A stretch of DNA of 64,000 bases from Candidatus Thorarchaeota archaeon (GCA_016839245.1 JAEOUN010000085.1:1-64000), one strand, 5' to 3'; positions 26,139 to 36,141 are shown, numbered from the stretch's first letter. Notes: generated by a model not told the origin, from the sequence alone. Program-made: numbers and translations.

Positions 26139-26527
26139 TGCCATCTAAAGGTCAACCCAAGAAGAAGAGAGATACAAGGAGAGCGAGGTCAATTGCAGAA
26201 CGAGCAGAAACAATCTTCAAGTTTATTGACGAGCAACCAGGACCATTTCCGAAATCAGAGTTCCGTCATATACGTCTCAATCCAAAGGCGGCAGAGAGTT
26301 GGATTCGATTAATCGAGTACATACAGAGTCAGCCTATGATAAGAGTTACACGGATGGGATCTCAAACATATGTAGAGAAAATTGAGAATAAGTACCTTGC
26401 AATGATGAGAAAGAGAATTCTTAATCCGAAGTTATCATTGAAAGACAGAAATGATGCGATGAGAGATTATATCAATGCACTTCAAACTCTTGAAACCATA
26501 GAAGATGGTAGAATCAAAAAACAATAG
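26138..26527 (+). CDS. Small winged-helix-like DNA-binding protein
   Basis: 129 residues from ATG 26138; an in-frame ATG at 26090 lies before the TATA box and is unlikely. The N-terminus is strongly basic (PKKKRDTRRARSIAERAE). The segment TIFKFIDEQPGPFPKSEFRHIRLNPKAAESWIRLIEYIQSQ is followed by IRVTRMGSQTYVE, a helix-turn-helix and wing as in small archaeal regulators. The tail is helical. The palindrome at its start and divergent setting suggest autoregulation and possibly control of the eutA-like gene. Confidence 0.65.
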   Translation: MPSKGQPKKKRDTRRARSIAERAETIFKFIDEQPGPFPKSEFRHIRLNPKAAESWIRLIEYIQSQPMIRVTRMGSQTYVEKIENKYLAMMRKRILNPKLSLKDRNDAMRDYINALQTLETIEDGRIKKQ

Positions 26528-26554
26528 CAGACGACACTTACAAAAACAGCAAAA

Positions 26555-27538
26555 GTGGTTTTTATTGTGTATGAAGAAACCAATCCGCCAGATATAGAGG
26601 AATCAGTTGTCAAGGCTGTAGTGGAATCATGCTTTCCCGAGATTCACAATCCAAAAATAAAGTTCTACTATCATGGTACATACAATGTATACATAGTGGA
26701 GAATAGATACCTATTCAGATTTCCCAGCACAATCTTGCCATTAGATGAACGGCAACGACTCGTCAGGCAAGAATCTTTGCTTCTAGTGAATCTACGAAAA
26801 CATCTGACATTTGAAATACCATATCCAGAATTTGTGGAATTTGAAACTAACACACCATTCATGGGATATCAGATGATTCAAGGCGAATCATTATCAAGAC
26901 ACTTTCAATCAACGACCTCTACAGAACAGCAACCACTTGGTAGACAGGTCGGAAAATTTCTGAGTGAACTTCATGCAATTGATGAGCGTATTCTAGGAAT
27001 GGGTTCTGATGGAATATATAATCCAAAAGAGAGCTGTTTAGAAGCTCAGAGTATGATGGATCAAGTTCAAGAACTAGTCTTCCCGAGGCTCTCTAAACAT
27101 GAAATAGAATGGACAGAGAAATTATTCCACAACTTTATCGACAAGGATGAGAATTTCGAGTACGAATCTGTTCTGGTCCATGGAGATTTTGATACCACAA
27201 ATATTTTGATTAATCCTGAAACAATACTTGTCACTGGTATTATAGACTTTGAAGAAACTCGAGTATATGATCCTGCAGTTGATTTCATCTTCCTAAGAGA
27301 AGGTGTTGAGTTTCTGACAAATCTTCTTAACTCGTACTCCGGCGATTTAGATTCACAAATTGGAGAGAGAGTCATATTCATGCTAGGAAGACAACCATTC
27401 ATCTATATTCTATGGGGACTGAAACATGATTTAGTACCAATGGTGGATTATGGATATTCTAGTCTGAAGGAGATGTTAAAGTATTGGAAACACTACACTA
27501 GTGTAGCAAATGAATGTTTTAAACGATATACAAGTTGA
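26555..27538 (+). CDS. Aminoglycoside phosphotransferase (APH) family kinase
   Basis: 327 residues from GTG (a second GTG 12 nt on is possible). An N-lobe with YHGTYNVYIVENRYLFRFP is followed by the catalytic loop VHGDFDTTNILINP and the metal-binding IDFEETRVYDP, the Brenner and DFG-like motifs of APH/choline kinase proteins. FLSELHAID precedes the catalytic loop as usual. It should phosphorylate a hydroxyl of a small molecule using ATP; true antibiotic resistance is only one of many options. Starts 27 nt after the small DNA-binding protein, so probably in the same transcript. Confidence 0.82.
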   Translation: MVFIVYEETNPPDIEESVVKAVVESCFPEIHNPKIKFYYHGTYNVYIVENRYLFRFPSTILPLDERQRLVRQESLLLVNLRKHLTFEIPYPEFVEFETNTPFMGYQMIQGESLSRHFQSTTSTEQQPLGRQVGKFLSELHAIDERILGMGSDGIYNPKESCLEAQSMMDQVQELVFPRLSKHEIEWTEKLFHNFIDKDENFEYESVLVHGDFDTTNILINPETILVTGIIDFEETRVYDPAVDFIFLREGVEFLTNLLNSYSGDLDSQIGERVIFMLGRQPFIYILWGLKHDLVPMVDYGYSSLKEMLKYWKHYTSVANECFKRYTS

Positions 27539-27599
27539 AATTACACCTAGCATAATCAGTAGTATATTATAACGACTGCTTTGAATCATTCATATGAGG

Positions 27600-27616
27600 A
27601 TTCTCTTTTTGAGAAT
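27600..27616. terminator. Weak hairpin between convergent genes
   Basis: ATTCTC-TTTTT-GAGAAT lies in the 114-bp space between the APH-like kinase and the DUF6345 surface protein. Short stem and no clear T-run after it, so a weak call. Confidence 0.3.
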
Positions 27617-27652
27617 TAAAATGGTCTAAGGGAAAGACTCGATTTTGACAAT

Positions 27653-29716
27653 CTAACAACTGGAAACAATAAAGACATAATATAGGAATTCTCCGGGTTT
27701 TGGATCTGAACAGACATAGCCAAATCCATAAGCATGATCGTTTATCGGATCATCCAATTGCGGAGCAAAGGGATTTGGCGACTTTGTCGCATAGAACACA
27801 GCTGAAGTATGATCTGATGGTTCAGTTTCCTCACATGCTCTAAACCATGCACTGATTATGGTCATTCCTAAATCGGTCATATATGTGGCAAATTTTGTTC
27901 CTCTTGTAGCTGAGTTTTTACTCGAAGTCTCGAAGGAGCAAACCTGATGAATACCCTGCATAACTGGACCCCATCGTTGAAAGACATCGTGACCAGTAGA
28001 ATTTTGCCAATGCAGAGGACTGCAGGCATCAAAGACAATGGAGTCAAGATCACCGTCGCCTAATCGCATATGCCAGTAGTTGAGATTGTGATCATCATGA
28101 TTAGATGTGAATGAGACACCATCAGGACCTCCGTGATCCTGATAGTATACGAAATCTACTGCATCAATCCATTCTGTATCAGTCCCGCTAAATTGAGCAT
28201 CTTTGAAATCCTCTTCCCATGCGCTATATTCACCCCAGTTGAATTCTTGACTAAATCCACCAGTAGTACCCATTTTATTGTACCAACCCTCGATGTTAGT
28301 TTCAGTATACCAAAGGGGATGACTATGAGACATTCCAACCCATTCAATTCCAATCTCTTTGATCCCGTCATCATATGCACCTGTAGGAGCACTAGGTATG
28401 AATGCAGGAGAATTGTTGACCTCAGAGCCAGCTGAAGTAATTGGTAAGAATATGAATGCAGAGAACAGCATAAGCAGGAAGAATAGAATTGGTAAGACTT
28501 TCCTTCTTCGTATAACAATCAGTGATGTCAAAAGAACTGCGATAGCGCCTGCAGCTACAAGGGTTATTGTCAGATCTGGATTGAAGTCACCAGGTTCGAT
28601 TGTGATAGATACGCAATCGCTACATCCACGATCCTCAGCATCTCTTACCCTTATTGCAATTGCGTGAGGTACATGAGTGTCTTTCTTGATTACCTCCGAG
28701 AGGAATGATGTTGAGAATGATTTAGAGGTACTAAGTACACCATCAAAATCAGATGACCATTCATAGGTATAAGGAGGTGTTCCCCATTTTACACTACAAT
28801 CAAAAGTAATTGACTCACCAGGTAGAGCTACAAATGCACCAGAGGGTGTGATAATTTCTACTTCAGGATCAAGAATGGTGGCATCAAAATACATGAAGCA
28901 GTTAGTATCAATCTCATATTCTTTGTCGCCGCTCTCAATGAATTCAATTTCCCAAGCAGGATAAAGCAATTTAGTACTCTCAGCATCATCAGTCGTATAG
29001 ACCAGACGATGACTTACAACATCGTTGGGTGAAATACCACTAACTTCGAGAATTGACTCATACTCGATCATTTCAGCCTTCGTATATGGATCAGATTTGG
29101 GTTCACGCCATTTCCAATCGAATCCTATTATATCACCTCCATCTCCCATCATTACAGAAATCTGAGCGGCATCACCAGCAACTGGAATGTCATCAATAGT
29201 AAATTCATAATTGATATTATATTGAATTGTTTTTGAGAGAGTTCTATCAATATCTATATTGTATGTAGTAACATTGGTCGAACCAATACTCACAAGACTA
29301 GCTTCCTCTGGTAGGATTCCATTCTCCACAAGCCAATCATATGCGGTGCGTTGACAGATTGCTGGTGTAGGCAAATCTGTCCCTAAGGAGATATTCCAGA
29401 GTTTACTGTAATCAGCATACCACATTGATCCATCGTTCTTATTGATTTCAAATGATTCCGAACCTTTATTCACAAAGAATGCATTCTCACCTTCCTCTGC
29501 TGAGGTATCGCGAATGTTGAATAGAGAGTATACCATAGATTCGACATATGACGCATTCACTTCAGGAGTGATTAGTTCATAGATTGACATCTCAGTCTGA
29601 GAGAGTACATACTCAGGTTGCTCATAACTGATTGTGATAGTAGATTCTGGAGACCCGGTTGAGGTTCCGGAAATAATGAAAATAAGTAACAATGTAATTG
29701 CAATGCTTCGATTCAT
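27653..29716 (-). CDS. DUF6345-type surface protein with caspase-like His/Cys pair
   Basis: 687 residues from ATG 29716 (GAGGGGTG 9 nt before; GTG at 29728 also open). A signal peptide (about 3-19) is followed by an external region of about 350 residues ending in an Ig/PKD-like domain (LPGESITFDCSVKWGTPPYTYEW). Two membrane helices (about 384-401 and 407-426) flank a short RRRK stretch. The C-terminal 250 residues form a DUF6345-like domain with FVYYQDHGGPDGVSF (His528) and SIVFDACSPLHW (Cys565). A His-Gly after one hydrophobic strand and a Cys after the next is the clan CD peptidase (caspase, gingipain) pattern. Peptidase activity is my inference. Many N-glycosylation-type sites are present. 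Confidence 0.75.
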   Translation of the reverse strand: MNRSIAITLLLIFIISGTSTGSPESTITISYEQPEYVLSQTEMSIYELITPEVNASYVESMVYSLFNIRDTSAEEGENAFFVNKGSESFEINKNDGSMWYADYSKLWNISLGTDLPTPAICQRTAYDWLVENGILPEEASLVSIGSTNVTTYNIDIDRTLSKTIQYNINYEFTIDDIPVAGDAAQISVMMGDGGDIIGFDWKWREPKSDPYTKAEMIEYESILEVSGISPNDVVSHRLVYTTDDAESTKLLYPAWEIEFIESGDKEYEIDTNCFMYFDATILDPEVEIITPSGAFVALPGESITFDCSVKWGTPPYTYEWSSDFDGVLSTSKSFSTSFLSEVIKKDTHVPHAIAIRVRDAEDRGCSDCVSITIEPGDFNPDLTITLVAAGAIAVLLTSLIVIRRRKVLPILFFLLMLFSAFIFLPITSAGSEVNNSPAFIPSAPTGAYDDGIKEIGIEWVGMSHSHPLWYTETNIEGWYNKMGTTGGFSQEFNWGEYSAWEEDFKDAQFSGTDTEWIDAVDFVYYQDHGGPDGVSFTSNHDDHNLNYWHMRLGDGDLDSIVFDACSPLHWQNSTGHDVFQRWGPVMQGIHQVCSFETSSKNSATRGTKFATYMTDLGMTIISAWFRACEETEPSDHTSAVFYATKSPNPFAPQLDDPINDHAYGFGYVCSDPKPGEFLYYVFIVSSC

Positions 29717-29728
29717 TAGGTCAAACAC

Positions 29729-29973
29729 CCCTCTTGACTTTGGTTAATCTAATACAAAGGGATATGTCGCAATGCATTTTTCGTTAAAAACCGCTCGAAT
29801 TTCCTCCAAAAATGATGTTTATGCTGAAGTTATTCTAATAGTAGATTTAACCATCAGACTTCAAGCTAGCATTGTTTGGAAATTGCAGGAGATATCCATA
29901 GTACTAAACCTCACCTATTTCGAACTAGTGCAGTGATGATGTCTGGATTGAAACCATCCTGAGTTATGGGATA
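29729..29973. other. Intergenic stretch without recognised features
   Basis: This 245-bp AT-rich stretch lies between two minus-strand genes. I see no open frame with a plausible start, no hairpin with a T-run, and no repeat. Confidence 0.4.
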
Positions 29974-30678
29974 CTAAAGAAGGAATACTGCGAGAATACC
30001 TGTGAGAAATACACCATCAAATGTCCCTGCGCCGCCAATGGAAGCTGCTCCAGTTCTCAATTGAGACATCTTATTTAGATTAAGAATATCAGCTCCAATG
30101 AGAGTGCCAAGTGTTCCAGATACATAAGCAATAGCATAGCCATTGTAACCGCCGGGTACAATTAACATTATTGCCAGAGTAACAAAGACAGCAGCAATGG
30201 CAGGGAGGAATCCAGGAGTAAGGATTCCAACATTAGGTTCAATTCTTGCTATTCGATGAACAAAGAGAGTGACAATTGTAACAGCAACGATGAATTGTAT
30301 TATTGCGCTTATATTAATGAATACCAAATATGCACTAACAACGATAGGAATAATAGCTCCACCTAGATTGATGCTTATTCTTGTTTGACCTGGACAGTCT
30401 TGTTGGAATACCTGATAGCTCACTCCCCAGTATTGCACGTAAGGTTCCTCTGTACAGGGAGTATCATCAGATTCAATTGTATAGAGTGGGATGTTTATGA
30501 GACTACCAATAAGCGAACCAGGAATGATTACTATCGCCATCCACATAGGAATACCAAGTTGAAGAAATGCCACACCAGCAGCTTGAATAAAAAAGAGACA
30601 TAGTATGGCAAACGCTAAAATAGTAAATATTGAGAAACTTCCTTTCCCGTGTTGCATTCGAACTTGACTCATATCCAT
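29974..30678 (-). CDS. DUF1614 family membrane protein
   Basis: 234 residues with about seven membrane helices. The phrase IPLYTIESDD after the second helix, a paired set of Gly-rich helices (PGFLPAIAAVFVTLAIML), GTLIGADILNLNKM and the ending GAASIGGAGTFDGVFLTGILAVF agree with the DUF1614 family, which is widespread in archaea and has no known function. The last motif resembles intramembrane enzyme cores, but no evidence supports catalysis. Start chosen at ATG 30678, after a weak TTG. Confidence 0.8.
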   Translation of the reverse strand: MDMSQVRMQHGKGSFSIFTILAFAILCLFFIQAAGVAFLQLGIPMWMAIVIIPGSLIGSLINIPLYTIESDDTPCTEEPYVQYWGVSYQVFQQDCPGQTRISINLGGAIIPIVVSAYLVFINISAIIQFIVAVTIVTLFVHRIARIEPNVGILTPGFLPAIAAVFVTLAIMLIVPGGYNGYAIAYVSGTLGTLIGADILNLNKMSQLRTGAASIGGAGTFDGVFLTGILAVFLL

Positions 30679-30801
30679 CAATATGGATGTGGTATTTCCA
30701 GCATTTCAGACTTAGCATATATCACTCAAATAGTTGAAACTCGATGATTTTGTTGATTGACTCTCTTTTTGGTTTGCATAGGTCTATGACAAGACTCACG
30801 A

Positions 30802-32925
30802 GTGCACGATGAGTATGCGATTTTGGAGAATAGTGGTTCACAAGATGGAATTCCGAAAGATAATAATGCAGAAAATGATACTCCAAAACCTATGAGCAAT
30901 GTTCCATCTTACTTTGATGATACCATAGATATTGAAAACCGAGTTACGGAGCTTCTATCCAGACTTACTCTTAAGGAAAAATTCAGACTTCTTACCAGTC
31001 CTGGAAGACATCGGATATATACTATGGCACCAATCAAAAGATTAGGCATTCCTTCATTCAAGACCACTGATGGACCATTAGGAGTTGCTATGCACTCTAG
31101 TGGATTTAAGAGAAACACTAGATTTCCCGCCACAGTTTCACTTGCTGCATCTTGGAATAGAAGACTCACTTACGAGGTAGGGGTGGCAATGGGCAAAGAA
31201 GTTCGCGCAGTTGGAAGACATGTCCTATTGGCACCTGGAATGAATGTTGCCAGAACTCCTCTTAATGGAAGAACCTTCGAATATTTTAGTGAAGATCCGT
31301 ATCTCATAAAAGAATTAGCAATACCACTCGTAAAGGGTGTTCAAGAACAGAGAATAGCAGCCTGCCTGAAACATTATGCAGCAAATAATCAAGAAACCGA
31401 TAGGAAAATCTTGAGTTCGGAAGTGGATCAGAGACCACTCCATGAGATCTATCTACGTGCATTCGAAGCAACCGTCAGAGATTCAGATCCTTGGTCGATA
31501 ATGTCATGCTACAATAAAGTGAACGGCATCTATGGAAGCGAACATAGATACCTACTTCGAGAAATCCTCATGGACAAGTGGGGATTCAATGGTTTTGTTG
31601 TGTCAGATTGGATAGCTACAAAACCAATCAAATCAACTGAAGCGTGCATAAATGCAGGCCTTGGGCTTGAGATGCCATGGCCCATGAGATATAAAACGAA
31701 ATCATTGATTAAAGCATTTAACGAAGGTAAATTCTCTAAAGAAACACTAGACGACCTTGTGAGAAGAAATCTAAGAGTCATGATGCTAACAGGTCTCTTT
31801 GATACACCCGAAAAGTTGCCAGAAGGATCTCGCAATACAAGGAAACATCAACAACTTGCTAGACACGCGGCTGAAGAAGGCATGGTATTATTAAAGAATG
31901 ACAAGAATCTTCTTCCTCTTCATATTGAGAGCTTGAAACGAATCAGTGTTCATGGAAAACATATGCGGAAAAAATTTGGTGGACTGTTCAAGGGAGGCTC
32001 ATCAGCAGTAAATCCACCCTACGAGATAGTACCACTCAAAGGAATTGCAGAGAAATGTGGTCACAAAGTCGGATTGTTTCCAAATGACACATTTTCAGAT
32101 GTAGCAATTGTTTTTGTAGGGCTTGACCATGGTCGAGGTGGCGACACAGAGTCATCAGATCGAAAATCGCTCCATCTCCCTGAAGAACAAGTAGAATTAA
32201 TCAAGAGAGTTGCAAATGATCACTTACGAACAGTTGTTTGTATTATTGCAGGAAGCCCAATAGCAATGGATGAATGGATTGATGATGTAGAAGCTGTTCT
32301 CATGTGCTGGTATGGAGGAATGGAGGCAGGCCATGCAATTGCGAATGTTCTCTTTGGAGATGTAAATCCATCTGGAAAATTGCCTCTAACTTTTCCCAAG
32401 CAACTATCGGATTCACCAGCACATTATTCTGGCGATCCACGGAATTATCCAGGAGACGCAGATAAACGAGTGTTCTATGATGAGGGCATCTTTGTCGGGT
32501 ATAGATGGTTTGATGAAAAGAACATTGAGCCACTCTTTCCATTTGGATTTGGATTGTCATATACAACATTCGCATTTGAAGGAGTACATCAGAAAAGGTC
32601 GAATCTCAATGATATCAACGACAAGCTATCAATTGAAGTCGAGGTTACTAATACAGGTGATGTTGCAGGAGCAGAGGTCATCCAAGTGTATGCGCATGAT
32701 GTCAAATCATCGGTTCCTAGACCACCTAGAGAACTTGTCGGATTTGAGAAAGTGTACTTAAAACCGGGAGAATCAAAATCGGTATCAATTTTAGTAAAAG
32801 CTGAAGATTTGGCATTCTACAATATCTCGACTCACGACTGGAAACTTGAATCCGGAGACTTCAAACTGCTCATTGGGAATTCGTCACGAGCAATCTATCT
32901 TGATGCAGATTTGGTTGTTCAGTGA
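30802..32925 (+). CDS. bglX: Glycoside hydrolase family 3 (beta-glucosidase-like)
   Basis: 707 residues from GTG. GH3 N-terminal barrel: TTDGPLGV, HVLLAPGMNVARTPLNGRTFEYFSEDP, ACLKHYAANNQETDR and the nucleophile motif GFVVSDW (Asp269). The C-terminal alpha/beta sandwich domain has VFVGLDHGRGGDTESSDR with the likely acid/base region, followed by a fibronectin III-like end (VEVTNTGDVAGAEVIQVYAHD). No signal peptide, so it acts in the cytosol on imported beta-glucosides or similar glycosides. Sugar specificity is not predictable. An MFS transporter follows in the same direction after 97 bp and may bring in the substrate. Symbol is by family only. Confidence 0.85.
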   Translation: MHDEYAILENSGSQDGIPKDNNAENDTPKPMSNVPSYFDDTIDIENRVTELLSRLTLKEKFRLLTSPGRHRIYTMAPIKRLGIPSFKTTDGPLGVAMHSSGFKRNTRFPATVSLAASWNRRLTYEVGVAMGKEVRAVGRHVLLAPGMNVARTPLNGRTFEYFSEDPYLIKELAIPLVKGVQEQRIAACLKHYAANNQETDRKILSSEVDQRPLHEIYLRAFEATVRDSDPWSIMSCYNKVNGIYGSEHRYLLREILMDKWGFNGFVVSDWIATKPIKSTEACINAGLGLEMPWPMRYKTKSLIKAFNEGKFSKETLDDLVRRNLRVMMLTGLFDTPEKLPEGSRNTRKHQQLARHAAEEGMVLLKNDKNLLPLHIESLKRISVHGKHMRKKFGGLFKGGSSAVNPPYEIVPLKGIAEKCGHKVGLFPNDTFSDVAIVFVGLDHGRGGDTESSDRKSLHLPEEQVELIKRVANDHLRTVVCIIAGSPIAMDEWIDDVEAVLMCWYGGMEAGHAIANVLFGDVNPSGKLPLTFPKQLSDSPAHYSGDPRNYPGDADKRVFYDEGIFVGYRWFDEKNIEPLFPFGFGLSYTTFAFEGVHQKRSNLNDINDKLSIEVEVTNTGDVAGAEVIQVYAHDVKSSVPRPPRELVGFEKVYLKPGESKSVSILVKAEDLAFYNISTHDWKLESGDFKLLIGNSSRAIYLDADLVVQ

Positions 32926-33022
32926 ATTTCTAAAGCATATAACTTCTGAGTGAATACAACACAACGACATGGGTATAGATTATAAGGAATGAAGGGAAAT
33001 CGTTACAGTAAGGAGATTCGCT

Positions 33023-34495
33023 GTGGGAAGGATTACTTCATATTTCGGTCTTGAAAATGCCAAACCAGAGGTAGTTAAGCTCTCCAAAATCTATACAACC
33101 TTGTCGCTTGTAATGCAGGTAGCTATCGTTATTTCAACAACATTTTACTTGATTTTCGTTGCTGAAGCTTTAGGGAATAATGACTACATTGTTGGAATGA
33201 CATATGTCGGACTACTTGTGATTGTAGAAATGGGCATTCAAACACTCTTCGACTATCCAACAGGTGTCATAGGTGACTGGCTGGGCCAGAGATTCATACT
33301 TGCAACAGCATATGTCACCTATGCTGTAGCATTTTATCTTGTATCAATTGTTACAACTGAATCTCCATTTCTTCTCTTTATCTTAATCTATGGACTAATG
33401 GGATTTGCAGGATCGCAACAGAGTGGAGCTCTGGGTTCATGGTTCGATAATAACTGGCAAATCGCAATGAAAGAAGATGAGGGGCGTAAGCAATATGGAG
33501 TATTCTTAGGAAAACTCGATATGTTGGGATGGCTTACAAACACGCTTATTCTTATCCCAGGAGGAATTTTGGCAACCGTATTTGGAAGGCCCTGGGTGTT
33601 TCAACTCCAAGCTGTGATGTGTATAATGATTGCTTTTGCTTCAATTAAATTTGTACATAATCTACCAGAAGCTACTGAGCTATCACAGACCAGACCAACA
33701 TTTGATGAATATAAATCACTTCTAAGAGAGGGACTGCAATACCTCTTTAGTTCGCAATACACCAAGTATCTATTATTAGGTTCGATGCTAGTCAATAGCT
33801 GCATATCAGTCTGGGGCAATCTAATTCTGTTTCCAATGTACTACAGTTATCTTGTTACAGATGTTGCAGTCGCTAGTTTTAGAACAATCGTGATGATCCC
33901 ACTTGTATTCTATTCTGAGAGATCAGGTGTCTGGGCGAAAAAGTTTGAACCAGAGAAATGGATCCCAAGGTTTAGATTTCTTCAATCTGCAGGAGCTCTG
34001 TTCTTTTGGATTTTTGCCATCATCATGTTTGTATTCCCAGTACCAGCAGTAGAATCGCCAATGATTGATATCCTTCTGCCCGGTACTGAAATCCTAATCC
34101 TTCAGCTGCCTGTTGATGCAATACTTCCAGTTACACTAATGATTCTGGTATTCTTTATACTTGGTATATTTCTGCAGTTATCTGGAGTTCTAACATCGAG
34201 AGTGTTTATTGATGCGATTCCAAATCGAGTGAGGAATGGAGTCTATTCGTTATTCCCAACGATAATACTTCTCCTAAGTATCCCTCAGATTGCATTCTTC
34301 GGATGGTTATTGTCTGTTGCACCAATCCCGATTACACTCATTCTTTGTGGATTCATATCAGCATCGGGCTGTTTCATGATCCATAAAGCTTTCAAGTATC
34401 CCAAACCAAACGAGGAGCTAGTAAATGATGATGCTGTTCAGGAATCAATAGATTACTTTGATGAAGTATTAAGTGATGATGATGGGATATCATGA
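33023..34495 (+). CDS. MFS transporter
   Basis: 490 residues from GTG with about 12 membrane helices. FDYPTGVIGDWLGQRFILATAYVTYA after helix 2 is a diverged form of the MFS loop motif, and the two halves are joined by a long cytosolic segment around residues 215-240 (LPEATELSQTRPTFDEYKSLLREGL). The C-terminal 30 residues are acidic. It follows the GH3 glucosidase gene and may transport the sugar that enzyme acts on; this is inference from position. Confidence 0.75.
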   Translation: MGRITSYFGLENAKPEVVKLSKIYTTLSLVMQVAIVISTTFYLIFVAEALGNNDYIVGMTYVGLLVIVEMGIQTLFDYPTGVIGDWLGQRFILATAYVTYAVAFYLVSIVTTESPFLLFILIYGLMGFAGSQQSGALGSWFDNNWQIAMKEDEGRKQYGVFLGKLDMLGWLTNTLILIPGGILATVFGRPWVFQLQAVMCIMIAFASIKFVHNLPEATELSQTRPTFDEYKSLLREGLQYLFSSQYTKYLLLGSMLVNSCISVWGNLILFPMYYSYLVTDVAVASFRTIVMIPLVFYSERSGVWAKKFEPEKWIPRFRFLQSAGALFFWIFAIIMFVFPVPAVESPMIDILLPGTEILILQLPVDAILPVTLMILVFFILGIFLQLSGVLTSRVFIDAIPNRVRNGVYSLFPTIILLLSIPQIAFFGWLLSVAPIPITLILCGFISASGCFMIHKAFKYPKPNEELVNDDAVQESIDYFDEVLSDDDGIS

Positions 34496-34558
34496 ATTTA
34501 GAATTCAAAAAAATAAATAAGAAAATTATGAATTCCGACCAAGTGGGAGTGATTTATC

Positions 34559-35041
34559 ATGGACAAAAACCTCATTGACGGACTCCATCGTCAATTTAAA
34601 TCGAGCTTCAGAATGATTAGAAATGCAATTCAAAGCGTTCCTCAAGAACGATGGCATGTTGAAGTACAAGGTTGGTACTATTCATTATCTGTCTACCATA
34701 TCATTGAAACAATTGATTTCTACTTGAGAGATAATCCTGATGGCATGGAATGGGGGAAGAAAGCAGGATATGTCTGGCACAAGTCCATAGATATCAAGTC
34801 AGAGATACTACCAAAGATTACCAAAGATGTTGTTAACGAATATCTTACCGAAATGGAAACAAGTGTGAGTACCTTTTTTGAATCAGCGAATATTGAAAAA
34901 CTAGGTATGAAGGATGATTTCAAATGGTTTTCTTCAAGATTTGAGAGACTAATATACCTGCTACGTCATAATATGCATCACATTGGAGAATTATGCATGG
35001 CTTTGCGAATGTGGAATTGTGACCGAGTGAAATGGGAATAG
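34559..35041 (+). CDS. DinB-like four-helix protein
   Basis: 160 residues. QFKSSFRMIRNAIQSVPQERWHV, then SLSVYHIIETIDFYL and RHNMHHIGELCMALRMW give the DinB/YfiT fold with three candidate metal ligands (His in YHIIET and two in HNMHHIGE). Family members use a divalent metal for thiol transfer or are uncharacterised. Convergent with the tandem GNAT gene, with 4 bp between the stops. Confidence 0.78.
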   Translation: MDKNLIDGLHRQFKSSFRMIRNAIQSVPQERWHVEVQGWYYSLSVYHIIETIDFYLRDNPDGMEWGKKAGYVWHKSIDIKSEILPKITKDVVNEYLTEMETSVSTFFESANIEKLGMKDDFKWFSSRFERLIYLLRHNMHHIGELCMALRMWNCDRVKWE

Positions 35042-35045
35042 GAAA

Positions 35046-36026
35046 TCAAAGGACCTTTTCCAGATACATTAGATAGCTACTCAATTTATACCCGGCTTTT
35101 TGATACATTGCAATTGCATTCTTATTTGCTGCAGGAGTCCCTACTGCCGTATAGTGACACCCATGATTTCGCATGGATTCAAATATCTCAGAGAGGAGAT
35201 AAAGTCCAATTCCTAAGCGACGATATTCAGGGAACACTCCAATTGGTCCCAATACACCAATTTTCGGTCCAAAATCAGACTCCTTTATGAAACCACCAAT
35301 GAATCCTGCAGGTTTGTCATCAAATAGTGCAACCTTCCAAAATTCACTGGGAGATGGTCCAAGACTGCCTCCAAGAATTGATCTAAAAACTTCAACAGCA
35401 GTATCATAATCAGTAACTGAATTATCAAAACCATGAATCTCACGGTCCTCAGGAGTTGAAGCATATGCTCTCACACAATATTCTCCAATGTTTTCTGGAA
35501 TTGTACCTTGATTAGTATCAAGTGAGATATCTGATCCTTTGGGAGAGTAAGAGGGAACTTTTGAAAGATTTGCGACTAAGTCAACACTGTCTGGTTGATA
35601 TCGCGCAAAGCCTGTTTTCTCATAGAGGTCCAATAGATGGATTGCAACTTTCTGATTACCATGAGGATATTTGACAATGACTTTGGCTCGTTCTACACCT
35701 CTCTCTGAGAGCAAATCCAAACCATGATGCAATAATGTTCTTTCAACCTCATTATGCTTGAATGTCTGTAGTACAGCAGGCTCCCAGCGTCTTAGACTAG
35801 CTTCTTTACCTCTGTATCTAAATCCAAAAAGACCTACAATTTCTTCATCTTTATGAGCCTCTAAAAAAATTCTTCCAGGTTTTCCAAAATCAGATTCCAT
35901 TTCTTTGAGCTCTTCGCCTTTATTCCAATCGAAGATAGGACTTTCTTTGAACCAATAGTAGTTCTTCATGCAATTTTCCCAAATAGATTTGTAGGTAGAC
36001 CAATTTGAACTCTCGATTATTTTCAC
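35046..36026 (-). CDS. Tandem GNAT acetyltransferase
   Basis: 326 residues from GTG. The C-terminal half (about 165-326) is a standard GNAT domain with GPIGVFPEYRRLGIGLYLLSEIF as the acetyl-CoA loop, followed by GTPAANKNAIAMYQKAGYK. The N-terminal half has a GNAT-like core (EIVGLFGFRYRGKEA, then LLDLYEKTGFARYQ) but lacks a clear Q/R-x-x-G-x-G/A loop and is probably a degenerate copy used for binding. This two-domain layout is seen in many amino-group acetyltransferases. Substrate unknown. Confidence 0.78.
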   Translation of the reverse strand: MKIIESSNWSTYKSIWENCMKNYYWFKESPIFDWNKGEELKEMESDFGKPGRIFLEAHKDEEIVGLFGFRYRGKEASLRRWEPAVLQTFKHNEVERTLLHHGLDLLSERGVERAKVIVKYPHGNQKVAIHLLDLYEKTGFARYQPDSVDLVANLSKVPSYSPKGSDISLDTNQGTIPENIGEYCVRAYASTPEDREIHGFDNSVTDYDTAVEVFRSILGGSLGPSPSEFWKVALFDDKPAGFIGGFIKESDFGPKIGVLGPIGVFPEYRRLGIGLYLLSEIFESMRNHGCHYTAVGTPAANKNAIAMYQKAGYKLSSYLMYLEKVL

Positions 36027-36141
36027 GAGGGACGACTCCTGAAAACGCTAAATAAAATATTGTTTTCTTTACAGATAAAAATTCGCAAAATTGAGGAGCT
36101 ATGCTTATGAGAGGATTTTGTTGATAAAATAACGAGGAGCA

